NCBI GenBank assembly: GCA_028370155.1
Contig: CP116670.1
Location: 2,480,001 to 2,544,000, forward strand
DNA length: 64,000 bases
Reading direction: 5' to 3'
Source: Arthrobacter sp. OVS8
GTDB lineage: Bacteria > Actinomycetota > Actinomycetes > Actinomycetales > Micrococcaceae
Shown: one piece after another, positions 40,273 through 49,538 of the stretch
How the letters are laid out: each line of letters opens with the position of its first letter
Numbering within the stretch: position 1 is the first letter of the stretch
Position numbers and translations under genes: made by a program
The notes under the pieces: model-generated
Seen by the model: only the letters and a program-made list of their open reading frames with translations
Database searches by the model: none
Told to the model about the DNA's origin: nothing

Positions 40273-42598
40273 ACCGCCGCGCGCACGATCGGGATGGACG
40301 CCGTTGGAAGTCCGCTCGGGAAGATCGTGGGCTCCGGCGCGGCGACCGGGGCCAGCTGGACCCGGACCGTGTCGCCGTCGACCGTGAACAGTTCGCCTCG
40401 CACGTCGACGTCGAGCGGTGCGCCCTCGCGCACGGTCAGGCTGATGGCGCCCTGTTCCAGTTCGAGCTTCAGCAGCCGGCCCTGGATCTTCAGGTGGAAG
40501 GACAACCCGTCCCAGTCGGCGGGCAGCCGCGGGTCGAAGTATGGCACCGCGCCCTGGTCCCGCAGGCCCGCGAAGCCGCTGACCAGCGAACTCCAGACCC
40601 CGCCGGTGGAGGCGATGTGCACACCGTCGATTGTGTTGCCGTGTGTGTCGTCGAGGTCGATGAACAAGGCGTGGGTGAAGTGGTTCAACGCGGCCTCGCC
40701 GTAGCCCACCTCGGCCGCCATGATGCCCTGCACGCAGGCGGAGAGGGTTGAATCGCCGGTGGTGATCGGATCGTAGAAGTCGAAGGCGCGGCGCTTTTCC
40801 TCGGCGGAGAAGTCCTGCCACTGCAGGAACATGGCCAGCACGCTGTCCGCCTGCTTGAGGACCTGGTGCCGGTAGATCACCAGCGGATGGAAGTGCAGCA
40901 GCAGCGGGTATTTGGACCGGGGCGTAGTCCAGTCCCACGGCTCCAGGGTCATGAAGTCGTTATCCTGCGAGTGCACCTCGAGGTCCCCGTCGTAGGGCAG
41001 CTGCATCCGGTTGGCGGCCTGCTCCCAGAACTCGCGTTCGGCGTCGTCGATCCCCGGGTGATCCAGCGCCGCCGCGGCGCGCAGGTTAAACCGCGCCATC
41101 ACGTTGGTGTACAGGTTGTCATTGACGACGGCGGTGTACTCGTCCGGGCCGGTGACGCCGTGGATGTGGAAGAGCCCGTCCTTGCCGAAGAAGCCCAGGG
41201 ACGCCCACATCCGGGCGGTCTCGATCAGCAGTTCTGAGCCGAGGGTTTCCCGGAACGCCTGGTCACCGCTGGCCCAGATGTAGCGGTTGGTGGCAAACGC
41301 GATCGCGGCGGCGATGTGGAACTGGGCCGTGCCGGCGGCGTAGTAGGCGCTGGCCTCGAGCCCGTTGATGGTGCGCCAGGGGAAGAGTGCGCCGTCCACG
41401 CTGAGCTCCTTGGCGCGGATCTTGGCCTCGGGCAGCATGTTGTGGCGGAACTCGAGGACCTGGCGGGCGTTGCCCGGGCTGGTGTACGTCAGGTACGGCA
41501 TCAGGTACACCTCCTGGTCCCAGAAGTAGTGCCCGTCGTAGCCTGAGCCGCTGACCCCTTGGCCGGGATGCCGGCGACGTCGGCGCAGGCTGTGGCCTGG
41601 GCCAGCTGGAAGAGGTTCCAGCGGACGCCCTGCTGGAGTTCGGTCTGCCCGGCGAGGACGATGTCGCTCGTGGTCCAGTAGTCGCGGTAGTGCGCGGCGC
41701 TTTCAGCGAAGATGTCCGCGAGCGGTTTGATGCCGGCTTCGGCGTCGTCGGCCAGGTCCGCAGAGGCCTGCCCCACGGCGTAGCTGACGCTCTTCTCCAG
41801 CACGAACGGTTCGTCGGCGCCGACGGCCAGGACGTAGCGGACGCTGCTGTCGTCCTCGTGCACCTGGGTGTCGAAAGGCTGCACGCCGGCGTTCGTCCAG
41901 TGGTCCACGGCCAGGCCGATGCGCTGTTTGGATTCGGCCGTCTCCCACGACAGGCGCAGCGAGCCGTCGCCGCCGTCGAGCCGTACCGGAAGCAGCACGC
42001 GCCCGGCGTGCCGGCCGGCACGGCGCGGGTCATGGGCCGAATGGTCCTCGACCGGCTGGTCCTGGCGGTTGATGACCGAGGAGGTCACGTCAGCGGAGAC
42101 GTCCCGGTCCGTGGCGAGTTCCAGCGAGATGCCAAGCGCACCGCGGGACTCGTAGCCGACGGCCCGGCGTTCGGTGGTGGTCACGGTGGCACCGGAGCGG
42201 CACTGCCAGGTGATCCGGCATTCGTAGACGCCGGTGGCGAAATCGACGCTCCGCCGGTAATCCAGCACCGTTGATTCGTCCAGGCTCAGGCTTTCGCCGT
42301 CGACGATCACGGTGAAGTTGTTGGCGTCCGGGATGTAGAGGATCCGCTGGCCGGTGCGGGCGAAGCCGTAGGCGTTCTCCGCGTGCTTGATGTCCCAGGT
42401 TTCATGGAACCCGTTGATGAAGCTGCCCGGCAGCTCCGCGTCGGCGGCCGCCCAGTGGGCGCCGCGGATGCCGAGGTGCCCGTTGCCCAGGCTGAAGAGC
42501 GTCTCCAGCGTGCCGGCATTGCCGGGGAGGTGGACGGTCTCCACCAGCTGCCAGGGGTCGTTGGGGAACCGTGCGCGGTCCGAGGTGATGAGGGCCAT
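40269..42598 (-). CDS. Glycoside hydrolase family 65 phosphorylase (maltose/trehalose type)
   Basis: ATG 42598 gives MALITSDRARFPNDPWQLVE and ETLFSLGNGHLGIRGAHW, the GH65 N-terminal domain. A base is missing near 41555, at the interdomain helix; then YLMPYLTYTSPGNARQVLEF, ALFPWRTINGLEASAYYAAG, HIHGVTGPDEYTAVVNDNLY with the predicted acid Glu, the phosphate-site VHSQDNDFMTLEPWDW, and YRHQVLKQADSVLAMFLQWQ. About 776 residues, the usual length. The substrate within trehalose, maltose or kojibiose type cannot be fixed, but the family releases beta-Glc1P. The upstream beta-phosphoglucomutase would consume it. Confidence 0.85.
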
Positions 42599-42700
42599 AG
42601 TGGGGGCTTTCCTTGTGGGCGGTGAAAATGCTGGGGTGAAAGAGCTGGGGTGAAGTTCTGCGGTGAGAGTGTCTGCCGCCTTTGCGGGCGGTTGGGCAGG

Positions 42701-43437
42701 CTAGAGGAGCTCGTCCAGGTCGTTGACCACGAGCGTGGCTCCGGCGGCCAGCAGGGTCTGCCGGCCCGCGCCGCGGTCCACGCCGATCACCGAGTGGAAG
42801 CTTCCCGCGCTGCCGGCCTGGACGCCGGAGACGGCGTCCTCGACGACGACGCAGTCCTCGCTGGGCAGGCCCAGCAGGCGGGCGGCGTACTGGTAGGTCG
42901 CCGGGCTGGGCTTGCCGGGCAGTCCTTCGGCCACGGCGACGACGCCGTCGACCACCACCGGGAAATAGTCCGAGAGCCCGGCGGCCTTGAGCACGGCCGG
43001 GGCGTTGCGGGAGGAGGAGACGACGGCGAGCTTGAGTCCGCGGGCCAGCGCGGCGTCGATGAACCGTACGGAGCCTTCGTAGGGCTTGACGCCGCCTGCC
43101 TCGACGATGTCGTTGAAGACCCTGTTCTTGCGGTTGCCCAGGCCGTGGACGGTGTTGTGCGCCGGGTCGTCGTCCAGCGGACCTTCGGGCAGCACGATGC
43201 TGCGGGAGGCCAGGAAGTCGCGGACGCCGTCGAAGCGCGGCTTGCCGTCGATGTGGTCGAAGTAGTCGCTTTCGCGGTAGCCGGGCGCCTCGGGGACGGT
43301 CTTGAGGAACCCGTCGAAGAGTTCCTGCCACGCCCGCTCGTGCACAATCGCGGTGGGCGTCAGGACGCCGTCGAGGTCGAAGAGGATGGCGGAGGCGCTG
43401 GTCCAGCTCGAGGGGTGCTGTTGGAAATCTCAGTCAT
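42701..43437 (-). CDS. pgmB: Beta-phosphoglucomutase family HAD hydrolase
   Basis: ATG 43437. A C is missing near 43407; restoring it gives SASAILFDLDGVLTPTAIVH with nucleophile and acid Asp, then ERAWQELFDGFLK. VHGLGNRKNRVFNDIV is a substrate-cap segment, VVSSSRNAPAVLKAAGL is motif II, and DCVVVEDAVSGVQAGSAGSF motifs III/IV. About 245 residues. The enzyme would turn the beta-glucose 1-phosphate of the neighbouring GH65 enzyme into glucose 6-phosphate. The GH65 gene starts about 100 bases after this stop. Confidence 0.8.
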
Positions 43438-43586
43438 GGTCGATGGTCCTTTCAGACGGCGGTATCTAAATCGGGGCGGGCCGGCGGCCCGTTTGTGGCG
43501 GGGGCACCGGGGCGGGCTCTGGAACTTTTGGACGGCGGCGACATGCGGACGGCGCGGGCCGGACTGGCGGGTGGTGGAGGCGCAGG

Positions 43587-44619
43587 TCAGCGCCGGCGGC
43601 GGGTGCTCTTGCGCTCTATCAGCTTGGTCTCCAGGACGTGGCTGGACGGCGGATTCGGGAGCCCCGAGCGGTGGAGCCGGTCAATCAGCAGGTTGGCCGC
43701 GAATGCGCCCTGGTCGGCCACCGGCTGGGAGATGGTGCTCAGTCCCAGGAACCAGCTCATCTGATGATCGTCTATTCCTATGATGGACACGTTTTTGGGT
43801 GCAGACAAACCGAGATCCCTCAGGGCCATGAGGGCGCCGAAGGCCGTTTCGTCGCAGCCCGCGAGGATCGCGGAGGGCATTCGGCGGTTTTCGATCAGCT
43901 CGATCATCGCCTGCCGGCCGCCTTCGATGCTGGACCCGGCGTCGATCATCAGGTCCGGATCGACCGTCAGGTGATGTGCGCCGAGAGCCTGTTCGAAGCC
44001 CCGCAGCCGCTCGCTGGCGGTGATGAGGAGGGCTCACCGGTTTCGCTGCCGGAGAGCATGGCCACGTCCCAGTGGCCCAGCCCCAGCAGGTGTTCGGTGG
44101 CGGTGCGGGCCGCTGCGGCGTTGTCGATCCCCACGTTGTCCCACGGCACGCTGTGCATGCCCACACTGGCCACGGCCAGGCCGGAGCCGGCGAGGTCCGC
44201 CAGTTCGGCTTCGCTGAGGGCGATATTGAGGAGCAGGACGCCGTCGACCCGCTGGGACAGCCCGGCCAGGTCGCCGAAGAGTTTGCGGTGCACACTGGGC
44301 CGGTTCCGGAGGCTGATCAGGACGGTGTCGTAGCCGCCGCCGGCGAACACTTCCTCTGCCGCTTCGACGGCCTGCGCGAAGAACCATGCGGTGGCGGTGG
44401 GGGCGATGATGGCGATGGAACCGGTGCTGCCGCCGCCAGCCGGGAGGCTGCCGGGGAGGCCTTGTACCCGAGTTTCGCGGCGGCGTCGCTGACCTTGGCC
44501 TGTGCGTTGACGGAGACGTTCGGAAGGTTGCGGAGGGCCCGGGAGACGGTGCAGATGGAGAGTCCGGAGAGTGCGGCGACGTCCTGGATGGTGGCGCGCG
44601 GCGCTTTGGCCTGCAGCAC
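43587..44619 (-). CDS. LacI family transcriptional regulator
   Basis: GTG 44619 (VLQAKAPRATIQDVAALSGL) with AAAGG upstream. The N-terminal helix-turn-helix continues SICTVSRALRNLPNVSVNAQ and the hinge AAAKLGYKASPAASRLA. Two bases are missing (near 44430 and 44025). The sugar-binding domain contains QRVDGVLLLNIALSEAELAD, ILAGCDETAFGALMALRDLG and VSIIGIDDHQMSWFLGLSTI. About 345 residues. A perfect LacI-type half-site palindrome lies 57 bases upstream (44676-44689). Its place before the beta-phosphoglucomutase and GH65 genes makes it their probable regulator. Confidence 0.8.
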
Positions 44620-44675
44620 GGGCTCAGCCCTTTCTTCCCCTGAAGTCGTGGGCCGGAAACATGGCCAAGGTCGAG

Positions 44676-44689
44676 TGTAAACGCTTACA
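44676..44689. promoter_or_regulatory. LacI-family operator palindrome
   Basis: TGTAA (44676-44680), ACGC, TTACA (44685-44689) is a perfect 5-4-5 inverted repeat with the central CG and TAA half-sites typical of LacI-family operators. It is 57 bases before the regulator's start codon, so autoregulation is likely. I saw no second copy ahead of the beta-phosphoglucomutase or GH65 genes. Confidence 0.7.
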
Positions 44690-44771
44690 AAATTGGTGCG
44701 CAAGTGGATAAACAGAGAAAAGGTCACTTGGCCCTGCCGCGCCGGTCCGCTGATGGCCAGGCAGGGCAGGG

Positions 44772-45398
44772 TCAGCTGTCCTGGCGCAGCACGTAGTGGC
44801 GGAGGAACGCGCTGACGTCCACCAGTTCGGCCGCCGAGATGGAGTGTCCCATTCCGGGGTAGGTCCGCGCCGTGAGCCGGGTGTGCTCGTGGAGCCACTC
44901 TTCGGTGTGTTCCGTGGCGGCGTCGTTGATCACCACGTCGTCCCGGTCCCGGCCCCAGAAGAACGGCGGGCGTGACTCGAACGATTCGCTCATCGCCAGG
45001 AGTTCGTTTTCCAGGACAAAGCCGGAAAGGCCGACGACGGCCCGGAACTGCGCCGGCCGCAGCCGCAGCAGGGTGCTGGCCATGGCCATGCCCTGCGAGT
45101 AGCCGAACAGGCTGACGCTGCTGTGCTGCGCCTTGACGGATTCGATCCAGCTGAAGACCGCGTTGGTGGAGGAGATGACGTCGGCGAAGTCGTGGGTCAG
45201 GAAGTAGTCCAGCAGGAACCAGCCGTAGCCGTCCCCGATCTCCTTGGGCCCGCGCAGCGCGGCGCAGGTGAACGCGGGCGGCAGGGAGTCGAACAGCTTC
45301 GCCATCCGGGACTCGTCCCTGCCGTAGCCGTGCATCATCACCAGCAGGGGCGTGCCGGGGCGTTCGTGTTCCGGCTTGGACCAGACGACTGTCTCCAT
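44772..45398 (-). CDS. Alpha/beta hydrolase (phospholipase/carboxylesterase family)
   Basis: Intact, 208 residues from ATG 45398. TPLLVMMHGYGRDESRMAKL carries the oxyanion HGYG, SVSLFGYSQGMAMASTLLRL the nucleophile Ser of G-x-S-x-G, PFFWGRDRDDVVIND the catalytic Asp, and ARTYPGMGHSISAAELVDV the His. This is the abhydrolase_2 (YtpA/carboxylesterase) family. It lies nine bases after the ketosynthase stop, so both are in one operon. Natural ester substrate unknown. Confidence 0.85.
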   Translation of the reverse strand: METVVWSKPEHERPGTPLLVMMHGYGRDESRMAKLFDSLPPAFTCAALRGPKEIGDGYGWFLLDYFLTHDFADVISSTNAVFSWIESVKAQHSSVSLFGYSQGMAMASTLLRLRPAQFRAVVGLSGFVLENELLAMSESFESRPPFFWGRDRDDVVINDAATEHTEEWLHEHTRLTARTYPGMGHSISAAELVDVSAFLRHYVLRQDS

Positions 45399-45407
45399 CG
45401 GAACAGC

Positions 45408-46633
45408 CTAGCTTTCGGTGATCACCAGCGCGGTGCTGTGCCCGCCGAAGCCGAAGGCGTTGGCGATGCCCGCTTTCGCGGGGTTGTCCGTCACTGTTTT
45501 CCGGAGGAGGTTGAGGTCGATTCCGGCGTCGGGCTCGTCTAGGTTGCTGATGCCCGGGACCGCCCCGGTCTTCAAGGCCTGGATCATCACGATGGCGCCG
45601 AGCGCCCCGGCGCCGCCGAGGAGGTGCCCGGTGAGGGATTTGGTCGACGTGACGGGAACCTGGTTCCCGAGTACGGCATTGATGGCTTCGGCTTCCAGGC
45701 GGTCACCCACGGGGGTGGACGTCGCGTGGGCGTGCACCAGGCCGATGTCCCCGGCGCCAAGTCCGGCCGCCGCGATCGCCTTTTCCATGACCCGGCGCTG
45801 CATGACGGGATCAGCAGCGACGATGTCGACGGCGTCGGACGTCACCGCGGTCCCGGCCACGACGCCGAGGATGTCGGCCCCGCGGGCCCGGGCGTGGTCT
45901 TCACGTTCCAGGACCAGGATCGCGGCCCCCTCGGCCAGCACGAAGCCGTCCCGGTCCCGGTCGAAGGGCCGCGACGCGGACTGCGGGTCGCCGTTGCGGG
46001 TGGACAGCGCCCGGATCTGCGCGAACCCGCTGACAATCAGGCCGTTGATGCAGGAATCCACGCCGCCGGCGATCACAACGTCCGCCGCGCCCGCCCGGAT
46101 CATGTCGGCTGCCTGGGAGATGGCTTCCGCCCCGGAGGCGCAGGCGCTCACCGGGGTCCTGGCCCCGCCTTTGCGCCGACCTCCATGGACACCCAGGCCG
46201 CCGGCGCGTTGACCATGATCCGGGTGAGGGTGTGCGGGGATACCCTGCGCGGGCCGCTGGCATCCAGTATCCGGGCCTGCTCCAGGGTGGTGTCCAGGCC
46301 GCCGTAGCCGGACCCGATCACCACGGCCAGCCGCTCCGGGTCAGCCTCGGGACGGCCGGCCTGAGCCCACGCTTCCCGGGCCGCGATCAGCGCCAGATGC
46401 CCGCAGCGGTCCATCCTCTTGTATTCGGGAGTGGTGAGATGCGACGCGACGTCAACGTCCACCCGGCCGGCCATGCGGACGGGGAGTCCCTGCGCCCAGT
46501 CCTCCTCCAGCGCCGCGATTCCGGAACGTCCGGCCAGCAGCGCGGCCCAGGTCTCGGGCGCGGTCCCGCCCACGGGGGTGACCGCACCGAGCCCGGTGAC
46601 AACGACTCTGGGAGAAACTTCAGGCATGGGCAC
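45408..46633 (-). CDS. Beta-ketoacyl-[ACP] synthase II type (FabF-like)
   Basis: GTG 46633 or ATG 46627. The N-terminus is RVVVTGLGAVTPVGGTAPET followed by WAALLAGRSGIAALEEDWAQ. A base is missing near 46155, and the active-site nucleophile follows in MSACASGAEAISQAADMIRA. The catalytic His residues are in VHAHATSTPVGDRLEAEAIN and FGFGGHS, and the Lys in TSTKSLTGHLLGGAGALGAI. About 408 residues. The family condenses malonyl-ACP with acyl-ACP. No other fab gene is near; the neighbour is an esterase, which suggests either housekeeping FabF displaced from the main cluster or a secondary-lipid role. Confidence 0.85.
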
Positions 46634-46832
46634 CGGTATTCTGTGAGGCCCTTCGGGCGACCCGCGGGGAATGCGTGGTCGGCGGGCGTGTGGGGCGGGT
46701 GGCGAGGCAGGACGTGTACGGCTTGCGGGCGGGGGCGGCAGGCGCAGGGCTGCCGCGGCGCACCTTTAAGAGTACGGGGATCCTGCGCCCGGGGCCGCCT
46801 CGGAGTCGCGACTGTGAATCCGCTACGAGAAC

Positions 46833-46868
46833 GGACAACCGCAGCCCGGATCCGCGCCGCGGTTGTCC
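46833..46868. repeat. Inverted repeat in the fabF-like/DUF6458 divergent region
   Basis: GGACAACCGC (46833-46842) and GCGGTTGTCC (46859-46868) are perfect inverse copies with a 16-base loop. The 385-base gap 46634-47018 otherwise holds no convincing gene and should contain divergent promoters for the ketosynthase and DUF6458 genes. A regulatory palindrome is possible; nothing marks it as a terminator for either gene. Confidence 0.5.
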
Positions 46869-47018
46869 AAACCCGCCGCGGAAAAGACTTTGACGTGCGA
46901 AAACTGACCGGAGTGGCGCCGCTCAGATCGTTGAAACTACACACACCTGGCTGTAGCGTGACGGTGGACAGCATGCTTAGCAATACCTATCCGTCCCACC
47001 GGACACAAGGAGCAAGTC

Positions 47019-47282
47019 ATGAGAATCGGTTCCTCCATCTTCCTCATCGCCCTGGGCGCCATCCTGGCCTGGGCCATCGCCCCCGGTCTGATCCCCAACG
47101 TGGACCAGACAATGGTCGGCTACATCCTGATGGTGGTGGGCGTGATCGGCCTGATCGCATCCCTGGTCCTGGCCTCCCCGGGACGCAGCCGCACCCGGCG
47201 GGTGAGCGAAACCCGCTCCGTCGTGGATCCCAACACCGGCGAGACCATCACCCGGAACGAGAGCCGCGACGCCGGCATCTAG
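47019..47282 (+). CDS. DUF6458 family small membrane protein
   Basis: Intact, 87 residues from ATG 47019, with AAGGAG eight bases upstream. Two spans (IGSSIFLIALGAILAWAI and DQTMVGYILMVVGVIGLIA) and a charged tail (RSRTRRVSETRSVVDPNTGE). This is the DUF6458 pattern, widespread in actinobacteria with no function assigned. Confidence 0.85.
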   Translation: MRIGSSIFLIALGAILAWAIAPGLIPNVDQTMVGYILMVVGVIGLIASLVLASPGRSRTRRVSETRSVVDPNTGETITRNESRDAGI

Positions 47283-47318
47283 TCCCGGCGGGCCGCAGTG
47301 AGCCCAACGAACAAACCC

Positions 47319-47357
47319 GACGCCGGGCCCGACCTCCAGGAGGTCGGGCCCGGCGTC
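47319..47357 (+). terminator. Very stable hairpin after the DUF6458 gene
   Basis: An 18-base perfect inverted repeat (47319-47336 and 47340-47357) with only CAG between. The calculated-looking stability is obvious from the GC run; it closes the DUF6458 transcript. It lies directly before the tandem repeat. Confidence 0.85.
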
Positions 47358-47364
47358 TGCCGTT

Positions 47365-47604
47365 TGCCCACTCCCCGGCGCGAAAACTGGACATGTCCCC
47401 GGCCCGCAAACCCGCGGGATGGACATGCCCCGCGCCTGAGACTCCGACTGGACATAGTCCCCCTATGCCCACTCTCCGCCGCGAAAACTGGACATGTCCC
47501 CCGGTCCGCAAAACCCGAAGGATGGGCATGCCCCGTGCCTTAGACGGCGGCTGGACATAGTCCCCATATGCCCACTCGCCGGCGCGAAGACTGGACATGT
47601 CCAC
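47365..47604. repeat. Palindrome-bearing tandem repeat, 2.3 units of about 102 bases
   Basis: Unit A 47365-47465 (101 bases), unit B 47466-47568 (103), and partial unit C 47569-47604. Each starts TGCCCACTC-CCG-CGCGAA-ACTGGACATGTCC with the perfect 10-base palindrome GGACATGTCC at 47389, 47490 and 47593. Units A and B continue with a diverged copy of the element (GGACATGCCC or GGGCATGCCC) and end GGACATAGTCC. The units have diverged by substitutions, so the array is old. No protein frame is credible here. Function unknown; see findings. Confidence 0.8.
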
Positions 47605-47645
47605 CGGGAGGCGCGACGAACTTTCTGCGTTCATGTTGTTTTCCA

Positions 47646-47674
47646 TTGACAAACCAACAGATTCAAAGATAAAG
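47646..47674 (+). promoter_or_regulatory. Promoter of the fructose regulon
   Basis: TTGACA (47646-47651), a 17-base spacer and ATAAAG (47669-47674) lie about 80 bases upstream of the DeoR-type gene in a locally A+T-rich patch, unlike the surroundings. ATTGAC and GTCAAT (47645-47650, 47674-47679) form an inverted pair around it, a possible operator for the DeoR-type regulator. Confidence 0.6.
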
Positions 47675-47751
47675 TCAATCAACTCCACTGCATGTGATGG
47701 CTATCACGGAAGTGGCAGGAAGGCCCGCAGTACTGACACAAGGGAGAGCCA

Positions 47752-48554
47752 GTGTTCGCCGAGGAACGCCAACAGTTGATTGTTGGGCTCATCACTGCCA
47801 GTGGCCGCGCGAGCGTCACGGACCTCGCCGAGCGCTTCAGCATCACCACCGAGACGGTCCGCCGGGACCTCGCCGCCCTCGAAGCCGCCGGCAGTGTGCG
47901 CCGGGTCCACGGCGGCGCGGTGTCCCCGGACCGCTTCAGCACCAACGAGGAGAGCATCCTCGTCCGGACCGACCAGCGGCAGCCGGAAAAGATCCGGATC
48001 GCCGAGGCCGCCCTGGCCCTCATCCCGCAGGACGGCACCGGCAGCGTCCTGATCGACGCCGGATCCACCACCGAGTCCCTCGCGGAACTCCTGGCCGCCC
48101 GGACGGCAGCAACCGCCGCCATCTCGGGACCCTCCGCGGAACTCGTGGTCATCACCCACTCCTGCCCATCGCGGCCAGGCTGTCCGGGGAACCAGGCATC
48201 GCCCTGCACCTGCTGGGCGGGAAGGTCCGCGGACTGACCCAGGCCGCCGTCGGCCAGTCCACCGTCGAAGCCGCCCGCCGGATCCGTCCGGATATCGCCT
48301 TCATCGGCACCAACGGCATCCACGCAGCCTTCGGGCTGAGCACTCCCGATCCTGAAGAAGCCGCTGTCAAGGCTGCCTTCGTCCAATCAGCACGCCGCAT
48401 AGTGGTGTTGGCTGATGCCTCCAAGCTGGACGCCGAAACCCTGGTCCAGTTCGCCTCGTTGAAAGATCTGGACACCTTGATCACTGACACGAAACCCAGC
48501 CCGGACCTGGCCGACGCCCTCGCGGACGCCGGAGTGGAGGTGGTGGTCGCATGA
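47752..48554 (+). CDS. DeoR/GlpR-type transcriptional regulator of the fructose operon
   Basis: GTG 47752 behind GGGAG. The N-terminal HTH is ERQQLIVGLITASGRASVTD followed by LAERFSITTETVRRDLAALE and AAGSVRRVHGGAV, the DeoR signature. A base is missing near 48170. The sensor domain reads VLIDAGSTTESLAELL, ALHLLGGKVRGLTQAAVG and FIGTNGIHAAFGLSTPDPEE. About 267 residues. It overlaps fruK by four bases (ATGA), so it regulates and shares the operon. The inducer in related FruR systems is fructose 1-phosphate, here inferred. Confidence 0.85.
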
Positions 48555-49536
48555 TCGTCACCCTGACCGCCAACCCGAGCCTGGACCGCACCGTGGCGTT
48601 GCCCGGCCCCCTGCTCCGCGGCGAAGTCCAGCGGGCCGTCTCCGTCCGGCAGGAATCCGGCGGCAAGGGAGTCAACGTCTCCCGCGCCCTCGTCGCCTCC
48701 GGCATGACAACGGTGGCCGTGCTCCCCGGAGCCGAAGCGGACCCCGTCCTCGCCGGGCTCCGGGCTGGCGACGTCCCCTTCGCCGCCCTCCCGATCGGCG
48801 AGCCGCTGCGCAGCAACGTGGCGCTCACCGAGCCCGGCGGCGTCACCACCAAGATCAACGAACCCGGCCCGGTTCTCAGTGCGGACCAGCAGGAGGCCCT
48901 GATCGGGCTGCTGCTGGACCGCTCCCGCGGCGCCAGCTGGGTTGTCCTGGCCGGATCGCTCCCACCCGGGGTCCCGGTCGACTTCTACGCCACCGTCACC
49001 CGGCGGCTGCGTTCCATGGATCACGGCAACGAGGCTCCCTCATCGCCGTCGACTCCTCCGGCGAACCGCTCGCCGCCGCGATCTCCGGCGATGCGCTGGG
49101 GAAACCGGATCTCCTCAAACCCAACGCCGAGGAACTGGTGGAACTGGCTGCCGCAGCCGGATTCGCCACGCACAAGTCCGCCGAGGAACTCGAAGCGGAT
49201 CCGGAGGCTGCCGCGGTGGCCGCCGCCGCCGTCGTGCGTTCCGGAGTGGGTGCCGTGCTGGCAACGCTCGGGTCCAAGGGTGCGGTGCTTGTGACGGCCG
49301 ACGGCGCGTGGCTGGCCACGCATCCGCCGGTCACTGCGGTAAGCACGGTAGGCGCCGGCGATTCCTCGCTGGCCGGCTACCTGCTCGCCTCCGGCCAGGG
49401 CGCCGCCCCGGCCGATTGCCTCCGTCAGGCTGTGGCCCACGGTGCCGCCGCCGCCTCCCTGCCGGGCTCCACAGTCCCGGCAGTCCACCAAACCACCCCC
49501 GATGCCGTAACCATCACGGCCCTCCGGAAGGATTGA
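48551..49536 (+). CDS. fruK: 1-phosphofructokinase
   Basis: ATG 48551 overlaps the regulator stop. MIVTLTANPSLDRTVALPGP, the PfkB N-terminal motif, and SGGKGVNVSRALVASG, ALTEPGGVTTKINEPGP are typical of the 1-PFK/tagatose-6-P kinase group. A base is missing near 49035; then SGEPLAAAISGDALGKPDLL and KPNAEELVEL, and the catalytic STVGAGDSSLAGYLLASGQG (Asp base and anion hole). About 328 residues. It phosphorylates fructose 1-phosphate to fructose 1,6-bisphosphate. Confidence 0.9.
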
Positions 49537-49538
49537 CA

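Noticed and set aside
47365..47604. CRISPR array
   Set aside because: Repeat units are about 102 bases, diverged and without uniform spacers; no cas gene is in the window.
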